DNA of 64,000 nt, taken from the NCBI GenBank assembly GCA_016867265.1, contig VGJW01000005.1, forward strand, positions 1 to 64,000, in the 5' to 3' direction. Source of the stretch: Candidatus Tanganyikabacteria bacterium (GTDB taxonomy: Bacteria > Cyanobacteriota > Sericytochromatia > S15B-MN24 > VGJW01). The translations under genes were made by a program, and so were the position numbers. Of this stretch, positions 1-8,810 are shown piece after piece (within the stretch, counting starts at the first letter, position 1; each line of letters opens with the position of its first letter). Below the pieces are notes generated by a model that was not told the DNA's origin, did not search any database, and saw nothing but the letters and a program-made list of their open reading frames with translations.

Positions 1-54
1 CGGGGGCACCGGGGGCACCGGGGGTACCGGGGGTATCGGGGGTACCGGGGATAC
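1..54. repeat. Six 9-bp tandem units coding Pro-Val-Pro repeats
   Basis: Six 9-base units beginning CGGGGG lie head to tail (1-9, 10-18, 19-27, 28-36, 37-45, 46-54) with small changes at the last three to four bases. On the minus strand they code Pro-Pro-Val/Ile repeats in the tail of the J-like protein. The array may continue beyond the window edge. Confidence 0.85.
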
Positions 55-1224
55 CGTGGGCAGCGGTGGCGTGGATGCCGGACGTGGCGGCTCGGGCAGC
101 GTGATCGGTGGGGGGGGAGCAACTGCCGGCGGATCGGGTTCGGGGGGGGGAAGCGCCTGCAGCACGTCCTCGAGGTCCGCCGGGAGTACGGCGGCACCTG
201 CCTTGACTTGCGGCACCGGGATCATGCCGCCATACCGGATCGCGTTCTCGATCAGGACGGGGTCGTCCAGCGGAATCCAGCCCTCCGGGGTCTCGACCGG
301 CGGCCACGTATCCTCGTGGTCCTTGGAACGCCACCTGAAGCCCAGGCCGGGCAAATGGAAGGTGGGCGGAAGGTTGCTGTCCTCGAACCCCTCGAGCGGT
401 GCGTCCGGATCGCCCTTCTCGTTGGCACGCCGCTCGATATCGTGGCGCGCCGCCATCTTGTCCAGACGGTCCGTCCTCGAGCTGACGCCGGCCGTCTTGG
501 ACCATCCGTGCCCCGTGAAGGATTCCGGCGGGCGCTGCATCGAGACCGGCTGGACCTTGGGGACCACGAGCCTGTTGCCGGCACGCTCCCGTGCCAGCGA
601 GAGCCGGGTATCGTAGGCCTTGCGGACCCCCGGATCCATCAATTCGGCTGCGGCATTCTCCAGTAGCGCAAGCGCGGCGAGCGCATCGTCCCCCAGGGTC
701 GGGTGGTCGACGCGACCACGCCAGAACGATCGGTAGTTTTCGATCGCGGTTGCCAACTCGGCTGTCGAGCCCGTCTCAGGGAGGCCCAACAGGGTGTAGT
801 AGTCGGGTACGTCGGCCTCGGCACTCATCGGAGCCGTGCCCGAGGTGATGCCGATGATGGCGTCCCGGAAACCCTCGGGGTCCCTGCCCGGCAATCGGAC
901 GACGCGCACCCCCTGTGCGGCCATGCGCTCGATGAAGTTGCGGGGGTCGTCGAGCGGTGCGGTTCCGGGGGTGCCCGGCAGCAGGCAGAAGTGGGTCGAG
1001 GCCAGGAGGCGGCCGGCATCCTGCACGAACGCTGTCCGGATACCGCGCACGACTTCGGAGACGACGTCTTCGTTGCCGGCGACCAGGATCCCTTCCCAGG
1101 TCTTGCCGGAACCGCAGAGGTTGAGGAAGGGCTGGATATCCCCCGCCCGGTGCCGGATGGCCTCGATGCGGCCTTCTGGCCAGCTTCCTGCCCGGGGAAG
1201 CGCGTCAAGCAGCAGCCATGTCAT
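1..1224 (-). CDS. J-domain-like protein with proline-rich tail (C-terminus outside window)
   Basis: An open frame of 408 codons starts at ATG 1224, two bases after the stop of the upstream gene, and runs off the window. Residues about 1-130 are an unrecognised globular region. Residues about 141-210 resemble a DnaJ J-domain: it opens DYYTLLGLP and ends LMDPGVRKAYDTRL. The HPD tripeptide needed to stimulate Hsp70 is HPT here (about residues 174-176), so classical co-chaperone activity is doubtful. From about residue 360 the protein is proline-rich and ends in Pro-Val/Ile-Pro repeats. It is probably co-transcribed with the MPN-like gene before it. The J-domain resemblance is seen by eye; the function is unknown. 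Confidence 0.7.
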   Translation of the reverse strand, partial: MTWLLLDALPRAGSWPEGRIEAIRHRAGDIQPFLNLCGSGKTWEGILVAGNEDVVSEVVRGIRTAFVQDAGRLLASTHFCLLPGTPGTAPLDDPRNFIERMAAQGVRVVRLPGRDPEGFRDAIIGITSGTAPMSAEADVPDYYTLLGLPETGSTAELATAIENYRSFWRGRVDHPTLGDDALAALALLENAAAELMDPGVRKAYDTRLSLARERAGNRLVVPKVQPVSMQRPPESFTGHGWSKTAGVSSRTDRLDKMAARHDIERRANEKGDPDAPLEGFEDSNLPPTFHLPGLGFRWRSKDHEDTWPPVETPEGWIPLDDPVLIENAIRYGGMIPVPQVKAGAAVLPADLEDVLQALPPPEPDPPAVAPPPPITLPEPPRPASTPPLPTVSPVPPIPPVPPVPPVPP

Positions 1225-1226
1225 GG

Positions 1227-3080
1227 TCAGCGTCCCCACGCATCCCAGGGGGGGCGTGCGCGCAAGCCCACGGCCGCAGTGTCCCAAGGCTGCCCGAGAA
1301 CGCCTTGGCGGTCCTGTGGCAGGAGCAAGTAGCGATAGATGCCGTCAGCCCCGACATGGTCCTGCATGGACTGGCCCGGCTTGATGCGACGTCCCTCCCC
1401 CGGGCGTTCCGTGCCGCCTCCGGGCCCCAGATTCTCCCGCAAGACCCACAGCCCGTCCAATTGCGGTTCGGGATGGCGCAGGCTGAGGGACAAGGTCTGG
1501 CGGTTCAGGGAAAGCTCCATCATGCCCTCGACCGGCCTGAAGGCACCTTTGGCCGGCCAGTCGACGGGCAGGGCTCGTGACCAGGTCGTGGGCTGTCCGT
1601 CCGGATCCAGCGCAGCCAGGCGATACCAGACGCGGGTCGTGGGTGGGTCCTGGCCAAGCAGTGGGCGCGGCAGTCTCATGTGGTCCGCCCCGGCTTGCAC
1701 CATGCCCAGGCGTCTTCGGTCCCCGGTGCGGCAGTCGGCGCGCAGGCAGCCATAGAGGGCCAGGGGTTCCTCCCGGGCTGCCCAGGTCAGTACGGGCGCT
1801 TGACCTTCGAGATGGACGGCAAAGGTCTGCGGACGATGGATCCACAGGGCGGCCAGCAGGCCGGCGAGGGCGATGCCTGCCCCGAGGCGCCTGTCGGTGG
1901 GCGCGAGTGCCTCGCTGATGCCTCGGGCAGCAACGCGATGCCAAGGCTTGCGTGCGCCACGGATCAGGCCGCCGGTCGCCGGGTCGAAGACGGGCTCGCC
2001 CCGGGCGGGCACACGGGGCATGCGGCCGAGCACGCGCTGCAGCAGCGCCGCCTCGGCCCGCACGTCGTCCACGACGAGGCAGGTCTGCCACGGATGGGGC
2101 ATCAGGGCCTCATGCAGGCCGCCGTCGTCCCGGACAAGCCCGCCGCCCGGACGGATGACATAGGTGCCGACGGGAACCAGCGCAGTTCCGAGGTGGTGGG
2201 AGCCCGTCTTCAGGAGCCCTTGCAGGACCTGCTGGGCTTCATGATGTCGTCCCGGTCCGTCATGGCCGTCTGCCAAGGGGACGGCCGCGAGAACCGTCAC
2301 ATCGATTCGGGGACGGTCGTGCTGGTCGCGCGCGAGCGCGACACGTCCCATCAGCAGGCCCCGGCGGGTATCCACCGCCTCGCGGGGGTCCAGGGCCCTG
2401 CGCAGGCTCGTCGGGATGCCTACCCGCAGGCGCGCGTCGGCCCCCGGGACCAGCCAAAGGTCGTCCGCCATGCGGCCAAGTCCCACGGGCAAGGCGGGCC
2501 AATCGGCCGTCGGGTTGGCCTCGGGTTCGGCCATGCCTTCGAGCTGCGCCCAAGGGTCGTCGTCTCCCTCGACGACATGGACGACGGGCGGAGGTACGGG
2601 CATGCCATCGCGGATCGGATGGTCGTCCTCGATGCCGAGGGAATCCAGCGCATCGCCCAGCGCTTCATAGATCCCGGCCATCGCGCCCGGATCGACGTCA
2701 TGTTCTGATTCGGCTGCTTCGCCATCGCGCACCATGGGAACGACTGCCGCCGGCAAGGTTTCCCCTTCCGGAGCAGAGGGCTTGGTGGCGGGGGGCGCGG
2801 TCGGTGATTCCGCGGCAGGCATGTCGTAGCCCGAGGACGCAGGCGCGTCGCCGTCAAGCAGGAATCGATCGAGTGTCGGGATGACGGCCCCGCCTTCGGG
2901 GAAGGCCCCTTCCAGGGCCGAGAGCATGCCGAGGCCACCTTCCCCTTCACCCTCGGCATCATCGGTGAATGCCGCGAGCAGGGCCTGCCGCTCCTCGACG
3001 GTCGTGCGGGCCCCTTCGAGGCCGCCGCCCGGTCCAGGAGGCGTGCGTGCCTCTTCGTCGGGAGAGCCAGCCGGAACCAT
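1227..3080 (-). CDS. Membrane protein with degenerate JAB/MPN domain
   Basis: A 617-residue protein. Residues 1-190 are acidic and low-complexity. Residues about 217-345 follow the JAB/MPN metalloprotease pattern: a GLLMGR strand, then VPVGTYVIRPGGG, then HPWQTCLVVDD. In active JAMM enzymes the second block reads WYHTHPGFG; here both zinc-binding histidines are absent, so this is a pseudo-enzyme by inspection. One membrane helix lies near residues 398-415, followed by about 200 residues that may be beta-rich. An upstream in-frame start at 3125 exists, but ATG 3080 is preferred because a TATCAT hexamer lies exactly six bases before it and the longer form would almost touch leuS. It shares an operon with the J-like gene. 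Function unknown. Confidence 0.75.
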   Translation of the reverse strand: MVPAGSPDEEARTPPGPGGGLEGARTTVEERQALLAAFTDDAEGEGEGGLGMLSALEGAFPEGGAVIPTLDRFLLDGDAPASSGYDMPAAESPTAPPATKPSAPEGETLPAAVVPMVRDGEAAESEHDVDPGAMAGIYEALGDALDSLGIEDDHPIRDGMPVPPPVVHVVEGDDDPWAQLEGMAEPEANPTADWPALPVGLGRMADDLWLVPGADARLRVGIPTSLRRALDPREAVDTRRGLLMGRVALARDQHDRPRIDVTVLAAVPLADGHDGPGRHHEAQQVLQGLLKTGSHHLGTALVPVGTYVIRPGGGLVRDDGGLHEALMPHPWQTCLVVDDVRAEAALLQRVLGRMPRVPARGEPVFDPATGGLIRGARKPWHRVAARGISEALAPTDRRLGAGIALAGLLAALWIHRPQTFAVHLEGQAPVLTWAAREEPLALYGCLRADCRTGDRRRLGMVQAGADHMRLPRPLLGQDPPTTRVWYRLAALDPDGQPTTWSRALPVDWPAKGAFRPVEGMMELSLNRQTLSLSLRHPEPQLDGLWVLRENLGPGGGTERPGEGRRIKPGQSMQDHVGADGIYRYLLLPQDRQGVLGQPWDTAAVGLRARPPWDAWGR

Positions 3081-3086
3081 GGGTTC

Positions 3087-3092
3087 ATGATA
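3087..3092 (-). promoter_or_regulatory. Candidate -10 element (leaderless) of the MPN-like gene
   Basis: TATCAT on the minus strand is separated by six bases from ATG 3080. That spacing places transcription initiation at or next to the start codon. No convincing -35 box is visible. The same arrangement is seen at 11758, 38780 and 42047. Confidence 0.5.
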
Positions 3093-3139
3093 CCCCCGGG
3101 GCGGGCTGGTAGGATGGAGAATCAAGCTGGAGGCCCCGC

Positions 3140-5563
3140 ATGCAGGAACGCTACGAACCCCAGACCATCGAGCCGCGATGGCAGGAGTACTGGGAGCGCC
3201 ACGAGACCTTCCGTGTCGGCGAGGATGCCGGCAAGCCCAAGTACTACGTCTTGGACATGTTTCCGTATCCTTCCGGGGCAGGCTTGCACGTCGGCCACCC
3301 CGAGGGCTACACCGCCACCGACATCGTGGCCCGCTACAAGCGCATGAAGGGGTTCAATGTCCTGCACCCGATGGGCTGGGACGCCTTCGGGCTGCCGGCC
3401 GAGCAGCACGCGCTGGCCACGGGCGAGCATCCGCGCGAGATTACCCGGCGCAACATCGACACGTTCCGCCGCCAGATCAAGGCCTTGGGCTTTTCCTACG
3501 ATTGGTCGCGCGAGTTCGGCACGACGGACCCGGCCTACTACCGCTGGACGCAGTGGATCTTCCTCAAGCTGGTCGAGAAAGATCTGGCCTATGTGGCCGA
3601 GGTGCCCGTCAACTGGTGTCCCGAGCTGGGTACCGTGCTGGCCAACGAGGAGGTCATCGACGGCCGCAGCGAGCGTGGCGGACATCCCGTCATCCGAAAG
3701 CCGATGCGCCAGTGGATGCTGCGGATCACGGCATATGCCGATCGCCTGCTCGAGGATCTTGCCGAACTGGATTGGCCCGAGAGCGTCCTCGACATGCAGC
3801 GCCATTGGATCGGCCGTTCCGAGGGCGCCGAGATTAACTTTGCCATCCAGGGTCGCGACCTGGCCTTCAAGGTCTTCACGAGCCGCCCGGATACGCTTTT
3901 CGGGGCCACGTACTGTGTCCTCGCACCCGAGCATCCTCTCGTGGCTCAGGTGACGACGCCCGAGCGCCGGGATGCCGTCGAGGCCTACCAGGCGGCTGCT
4001 GCTCGCAAGAATGACCTGGATCGGACGGACCTTGCGACCGAGAAGACCGGTGTCTTCACGGGCGCCTTCGCGGTCAACCCCGCCAATGGCGAGGCCATTC
4101 CCGTCTGGATTGCCGACTACGTGCTGGCGACCTACGGCACGGGGGCGGTCATGGCGGTGCCTGCCCACGATGCGAGGGACTGGGATTTTGCCCGGGTGAT
4201 GGACCTGCCCGTCCGCCGTGTCGTCGAGGGTGGTGATCCTGCCGAGGGTGCCTGGGCCGGGGACGGCGCGCACGTCGCATCGGCTTTCCTCGACGGCCTG
4301 GACATGGCTGCGGCGAAGAGCCGGATGATCGATTGGCTGGAAGCCGGGGGCCACGGCAGCCGCAAGGTCAACTACCGCCTGCGCGACTGGCTTTTCAGCC
4401 GCCAGCGGTACTGGGGCGAGCCCATCCCGGTGGTGCATCACGAAGACGGCACGTGGTCGGCGCTGGCGCCGGACGCGCTGCCCCTGCTGCTGCCGGACCT
4501 CGACGCCATCAAGCCGAGCGGGACGGGCGAAAGCCCCCTGGCGCTCGCCCGGGATTGGGTCGAGACCCAGGTCGACGGCAAGCCTGTCCTCAGGGAGACC
4601 AACACGATGCCGCAGTGGGCGGGCTCGTGCTGGTACTACCTGCGCTTCATGGACCCGCACAATGCAGAGGCCCCTTTCGCGAAGGACAAGGAAGCGTACT
4701 GGGGCCCCGTGGACCTGTACGTCGGGGGTGCCGAGCACGCCGTGCTGCACCTGCTCTATGCGCGTTTCTGGCACAAGGTGCTTTACGACCTGGGCCTGGT
4801 CTCGACCAAGGAGCCCTTCAAGCGTCTCTTCAACCAAGGGATGATCCTGGGCGAGAACGGCGAGAAGATGTCCAAGTCCCGGGGCAACGTCGTCAATCCG
4901 GATGACGTCATCAAGGCCTACGGCGCCGACACGCTCCGAATCTACGAGATGTTCATGGGACCGCTCGAGGCCTCGAAGCCCTGGAATACCCAGAATGTCG
5001 CCGGGTCCCATCGTTTCCTCGAGCGCGTCTGGCGGCTCGTCGTGGGGGCTGATGGCCAGCTCAATCCGGCCATCCGGGATGTCGACCCCCTCGAAGCCCG
5101 TGACCTCGAGCGCGCCCTGCACAAGGCCATCGCCAAGGTCGGCGGGGACATCGAGGCGCTGCGACTCAACACGGCCATCAGCGCGCTCATGATCTTCCTG
5201 AACGAGGCCAGCCGGGCCGAGGTGCTGCCCCGTGCCACGGTCGCGCGCTTCGTTCTATTGATGGCACCGTTCGCGCCCCACCTCGGGGAGGAGCTCTGGC
5301 ACCGGCTAGGGAACGCCGGGACGTTGGCCTACGAGCCGTGGCCGGCTTACGACCCGGCCATGACGGTCGAGGACGTCGTCGAGCTTGCGGTCCAGGTCAA
5401 TGGCAAGGTCCGGGGACGCATCGCGGTGGCTGCAGACGCGTCGGCCGATGCCGTCGAGAAGGCGGCGCTCGAAGATGCCGACACGCGCACGTGGTGCGAG
5501 GGCAAGACCATCGTCAAGGTGGTGGTCGTCCCCGGGCGCCTCGTCAACGTCGTCGTCCGCTGA
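3140..5563 (+). CDS. leuS: Leucyl-tRNA synthetase
   Basis: An 807-residue class Ia aminoacyl-tRNA synthetase that charges tRNA-Leu in the cytoplasm. The HIGH motif reads HVGHPEG (residues 50-56) and the KMSKS loop is near residues 576-580. The CP1 editing domain is present, with the threonine-rich [10 protein letters not shown] segment near residue 247 and [12 protein letters not shown] near residue 333. Length is typical of bacterial LeuRS. ATG 3140 follows a GGAGG ribosome-binding site at 3129-3133. It is transcribed away from the MPN-like gene and converges on the EamA gene with a 13-base gap. Confidence 0.98.
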   Translation: MQERYEPQTIEPRWQEYWERHETFRVGEDAGKPKYYVLDMFPYPSGAGLHVGHPEGYTATDIVARYKRMKGFNVLHPMGWDAFGLPAEQHALATGEHPREITRRNIDTFRRQIKALGFSYDWSREFGTTDPAYYRWTQWIFLKLVEKDLAYVAEVPVNWCPELGTVLANEEVIDGRSERGGHPVIRKPMRQWMLRITAYADRLLEDLAELDWPESVLDMQRHWIGRSEGAEINFAIQGRDLAFKVFTSRPDTLFGATYCVLAPEHPLVAQVTTPERRDAVEAYQAAAARKNDLDRTDLATEKTGVFTGAFAVNPANGEAIPVWIADYVLATYGTGAVMAVPAHDARDWDFARVMDLPVRRVVEGGDPAEGAWAGDGAHVASAFLDGLDMAAAKSRMIDWLEAGGHGSRKVNYRLRDWLFSRQRYWGEPIPVVHHEDGTWSALAPDALPLLLPDLDAIKPSGTGESPLALARDWVETQVDGKPVLRETNTMPQWAGSCWYYLRFMDPHNAEAPFAKDKEAYWGPVDLYVGGAEHAVLHLLYARFWHKVLYDLGLVSTKEPFKRLFNQGMILGENGEKMSKSRGNVVNPDDVIKAYGADTLRIYEMFMGPLEASKPWNTQNVAGSHRFLERVWRLVVGADGQLNPAIRDVDPLEARDLERALHKAIAKVGGDIEALRLNTAISALMIFLNEASRAEVLPRATVARFVLLMAPFAPHLGEELWHRLGNAGTLAYEPWPAYDPAMTVEDVVELAVQVNGKVRGRIAVAADASADAVEKAALEDADTRTWCEGKTIVKVVVVPGRLVNVVVR

Positions 5564-5576
5564 GGGTCCTGCTGGC

Positions 5577-6500
5577 TCAAGCCGCCTTGCTCAGGTGCGG
5601 TGCGGCCATCGGCCAGATCATCCCGGCGATGATGATGCTGGCCCCTGCGGCCTCTACGGGCTGGGGCCACAGGCCCATCAGCCCGATCCCGAGCGCGATG
5701 CCGGCGACGGTCTCGCCGGGCGAGGCCAGCGACACGATGGTGGGCCTGAGCGTCCGGGATGCGGCCTGCACCAGCGTATGGCCCATGACCGTCGGCACCA
5801 GCCCCAGCCCCACCATGGCGGCCCAACTCGACCCGGGCAGGTCCAGTCGCCAGAGGTCCGGGCCGCCCAGCCCGGCGACGTGCGCGAGCACGATCCCCAG
5901 TCCCACGGTGACGGCCGCTGCGGCGTAGATGACGGCTGCCGAGGCCACCACGCCCAGGTGCCGGACGGGTCGAAGGAGGGCGACGTAGAGACCGAAGAGG
6001 ACGACGGCGCCGACGATCGCCATGTCACCCGAGGCCTGGTGATCCCCGTGTCCGGCACCCTGCGCGACGACAAGCGCGCCGACCGTTGCGCTAGCAAGCC
6101 CTATGCTTTCCGCGCGCGTGGGCAGGTGCCGGAAGACGGCTGCGCAGGCGACGACGACAGCCAGGGGTTCGAGGCTGACCAACGAGACTGCCGCCGGCAG
6201 CGAGGTATGGCCAATCCCCCAGAGAAAGGCCGAGAAGTGCAGGCCCAGCACGGCTCCGGCCCCCAGGATCCGCCAAGCCTCATGTCCCGGTAGCGCGCGC
6301 AGGGCCGGCAACAACGTCCGAGACGCGACGAGCCCCATGGCAAGGGCGGCGACCGCAAGCCTGAAGAAGGCTGCCTCGAAGGCACTCGCGGGCGCGATGA
6401 GGCGCGCCATGGGGCCGCTTGCCCCAAAGGCCAGGCTGGCCACCACCAGGAAGACCCAAGCGAACCATGCCGGCTGCCGATCCGTGCCGGTGCTGGTCAC
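5577..6500 (-). CDS. EamA/DMT-family transporter
   Basis: A 307-residue, very hydrophobic protein with about ten membrane helices arranged as two EamA repeats (about residues 12-145 and 160-295), as in the drug/metabolite transporter superfamily. It sits in the inner membrane; the substrate cannot be told from sequence. The start is GTG 6500, five bases after the rsfS stop. It is the last gene of the lspA-to-rsfS run and probably depends on the operon promoter. Confidence 0.9.
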   Translation of the reverse strand: MTSTGTDRQPAWFAWVFLVVASLAFGASGPMARLIAPASAFEAAFFRLAVAALAMGLVASRTLLPALRALPGHEAWRILGAGAVLGLHFSAFLWGIGHTSLPAAVSLVSLEPLAVVVACAAVFRHLPTRAESIGLASATVGALVVAQGAGHGDHQASGDMAIVGAVVLFGLYVALLRPVRHLGVVASAAVIYAAAAVTVGLGIVLAHVAGLGGPDLWRLDLPGSSWAAMVGLGLVPTVMGHTLVQAASRTLRPTIVSLASPGETVAGIALGIGLMGLWPQPVEAAGASIIIAGMIWPMAAPHLSKAA

Positions 6501-6504
6501 GCAA

Positions 6505-6861
6505 TCAGGCCGAGACGGCCTGCCAAGGCTCCAGTCGTCCCTTGCCCCACAGCTGCTCCAGGGCGTAGAACTCGCGGACCTCGTCCCGCATCACGTGGAC
6601 GACGACGAGTCCGCAATCGATCAGTACCCAGGACGCTTCCTGCTGGCCTTCCTGCTTGATGTCCCGCACACCGGCCGCCTGCCACTCGTCCACGACGTGG
6701 TCGGCGATGGCGCGCACCTGCGCCGGGCTGCCGCCGCTGCACACGACGAAGTGGTCGCACATGACCGAGATATCCGTCAGGTCGATGCGCATGATCGCGC
6801 GGGCCTTCTTGTCGTCGGCAGCGCGAGAGGCGAGGTCGCAGAGTTCACGGGCACGATCCAA
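6505..6861 (-). CDS. rsfS: Ribosome silencing factor RsfS
   Basis: A 118-residue RsfS/Iojap protein that binds ribosomal protein uL14 and blocks subunit joining when nutrients run short. Typical blocks are present: the DISVMCDHFVVCSGGSPAQV segment, EASWVLIDCGLVVVHV and the ending EFYALEQLW. The start is TTG 6861 with GGAG about ten bases upstream. It lies 18 bases after nadD; nadD-rsfS is a very common bacterial pair. Confidence 0.95.
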   Translation of the reverse strand: MDRARELCDLASRAADDKKARAIMRIDLTDISVMCDHFVVCSGGSPAQVRAIADHVVDEWQAAGVRDIKQEGQQEASWVLIDCGLVVVHVMRDEVREFYALEQLWGKGRLEPWQAVSA

Positions 6862-6879
6862 GCGGCAGAATCTCCAGAA

Positions 6880-7527
6880 TCAGATTTGGGCTGAACCAGT
6901 ATGACAGGAACCCGGCCCCAGCGTCGGATTTCGGTAGAGCCCGTGTGCCCTGATCCATACCGCAACGGATTCCGCGAGACCCTCTGCGGGCCTGTCGGAG
7001 GCCAAGGCTTCACGGATGGCGGTAGCGCTGAAGGGCATGGGCTCCATGGGCACGCGGTCGACGATCGTCGCAATCGTCGGGGGTAGCGGTTCTGTCGGGG
7101 CCAGGTCAGGCCGGGCGACCACGGCGAAACGCAGGGCCTGACGCAGTACATCGAAGGCCCGCCAAGTCTCGAGCATGGCCAGGTGTTCTTCCCCGATGGC
7201 CCACCACCAACTGCCGCCGGGGTGTTCGCGCTGCAGGGCCTTGAGGGTTTCGACGGCATACGAGGGTGCGGGGCGACGCAGGTCGATGTCCGAGATGCGG
7301 ACCGCGGGCATGTCCGCGGTGCCCAGATGACACATCCGGATCCGGTCGGTGTCCGGCGCACCAGGGGCCTGCCGCTTGAAGGGAGAGCGCGCCGCCGGCA
7401 CGATCCAGACCTCGCCGGCTCCCCATGCCAGAAGCGCCTCGACGACGGCCCGATGGCCCTGATGAAAGGGGTCGAAGCTACCCCCGTAGACGACCCGCCA
7501 CGGGCGCGGCAGGTCAAGGCCGGTCAC
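6880..7527 (-). CDS. nadD: Nicotinate-nucleotide adenylyltransferase
   Basis: A 215-residue nucleotidyltransferase that joins nicotinate mononucleotide to AMP to give deamido-NAD. The GGSFDPFHQGH segment at residues 15-25 holds the HxGH motif (H22, H25), and the SATAIR segment near the C-terminus matches the family ISSTxxR motif. The open frame extends further upstream, but GTG 7527 is chosen because it overlaps the proA stop as GTGA and gives the usual NadD length. Confidence 0.95.
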   Translation of the reverse strand: MTGLDLPRPWRVVYGGSFDPFHQGHRAVVEALLAWGAGEVWIVPAARSPFKRQAPGAPDTDRIRMCHLGTADMPAVRISDIDLRRPAPSYAVETLKALQREHPGGSWWWAIGEEHLAMLETWRAFDVLRQALRFAVVARPDLAPTEPLPPTIATIVDRVPMEPMPFSATAIREALASDRPAEGLAESVAVWIRAHGLYRNPTLGPGSCHTGSAQI

Positions 7528-8810
7528 GTGCGTACCTGGCCGCTGCCCCGGCCGATGGTCTTGACCGTCGTGAGTTCCCGCAAGCCCATCGGGCCCCTGG
7601 CGTGGAGCTTCTGGGTGGAGATGCCCACTTCGGCCCCGAAGCCGAATTCGCCACCGTCGGTGAAGCGAGTCGAGGCATTGACGTAGACCGCTGCAGCATC
7701 GACCTCGCGAAGGAAACGCTCCGCATGTCCCTGGTCCTGTGTCACGATGGCCTCGCTGTGGCGGGTGCCATGCCGGGCGACGTGGGCCAGGGCCTCGTCG
7801 AGGTCGTCGATGATCCGGACGCCCATCACGAGGGCGAGATGCTCGGTGTCCCACGTCTCTTCGTCGGCAGGCGCGACAGGGACGCCCGCTCTCTCGGCAA
7901 GCGCACGGGCACGCGGACAGCCCAGCAGGGTGACGCCGGCCGCGGCAAGCCGGGCCAGCAGGGCCTCGGATGCAGGGTAATCATGGGCCAGCAGCAGCGT
8001 TTCCGCTGCGTTGCAGACGCCGGGTCGCTGGGTCTTGGCGTTGAGAACGATCGCCTCGGCCATCGCCGGGTCGGCCGAACCGTCCACCAGAACGTGGCAG
8101 ACGCCTACGCCCGTCTCGAGCACCGGCACCCTGGCTTCCTCGATGACGCGTCGGATCAGGGCTGCCCCGCCACGCGGGATCAGGACGTCGATGAGACCGG
8201 TCTGGCGCATCAGGATCGAGGCTGCCTCCCGTTCCGGACGATCGATGAGGACGACGAGGTCTTCGGGCAGGCCGACCGCGGCGAGGGCCTCCCGGACGAC
8301 ACTTGCCAAGGCACGATTGCTGGCCAGAGCCGATCCGCTGCCCCGGAGCACGAGGGCATTGCCACTGCGCAGGCACAATGCGGCGGCGTCAATGGTAACG
8401 TTGGGCCGGGCCTCGTAGATGAAGCCGACGACCCCGAGGGGCACGCGCACCTGGCTGAGTTGGAGGCCATCGGGCCGGGTCCAGCCGCGCACGACCTCAC
8501 CGAGCGGATCCGGCAGGTCGGCAACAGCGCGCACGGCGGCTGCGAGGGCCCGGACACGGTCGGGATCGAGCCTGAGCCGGTCCAGCAAGGCAGGGGCCAT
8601 GCCGGTCGCAACGCCTTGCGCCACGTCGGAGGCGTTCGCGTCCAGCAACCGACAGCCTACATCAGCTTCCTCGAGCCGCGCGGCGAGCTCCATCAGGACG
8701 GCTCGGCGCAGCCGGCCCTCGGTCCGGGCGAGGACGGGTGCCGCTGCCGCGGCGCTCCGGCAGGTGAGCCGGACCTCCGCCTCGAGGTCATCAGTCTTCG
8801 CTTCCGTCAC
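7524..8810 (-). CDS. proA: Gamma-glutamyl phosphate reductase
   Basis: A 428-residue aldehyde-dehydrogenase-fold enzyme that reduces gamma-glutamyl phosphate to glutamate semialdehyde, the second step of proline synthesis. The active-site cysteine lies in RPGVCN (about C266). FIYEARPNVT and EFGFGAEVGISTQKLHARGP are standard ProA blocks. GTG 8810 overlaps the proB stop (GTGA), implying coupled translation with the kinase that supplies its unstable substrate. Confidence 0.97.
   Translation of the reverse strand: MTEAKTDDLEAEVRLTCRSAAAAAPVLARTEGRLRRAVLMELAARLEEADVGCRLLDANASDVAQGVATGMAPALLDRLRLDPDRVRALAAAVRAVADLPDPLGEVVRGWTRPDGLQLSQVRVPLGVVGFIYEARPNVTIDAAALCLRSGNALVLRGSGSALASNRALASVVREALAAVGLPEDLVVLIDRPEREAASILMRQTGLIDVLIPRGGAALIRRVIEEARVPVLETGVGVCHVLVDGSADPAMAEAIVLNAKTQRPGVCNAAETLLLAHDYPASEALLARLAAAGVTLLGCPRARALAERAGVPVAPADEETWDTEHLALVMGVRIIDDLDEALAHVARHGTRHSEAIVTQDQGHAERFLREVDAAAVYVNASTRFTDGGEFGFGAEVGISTQKLHARGPMGLRELTTVKTIGRGSGQVRT

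Noticed and set aside
1680-2708. Plus-strand open frame of 342 codons within the MPN-like gene
   Set aside because: The minus frame has JAB-like structure, a membrane helix and operon context; the plus product has no structure.
3122-5122. A 666-codon open frame antisense to leuS
   Set aside because: It is the mirror of a strongly conserved gene in GC-rich DNA, has no recognisable domain and shows the codon-position bias of the other strand.
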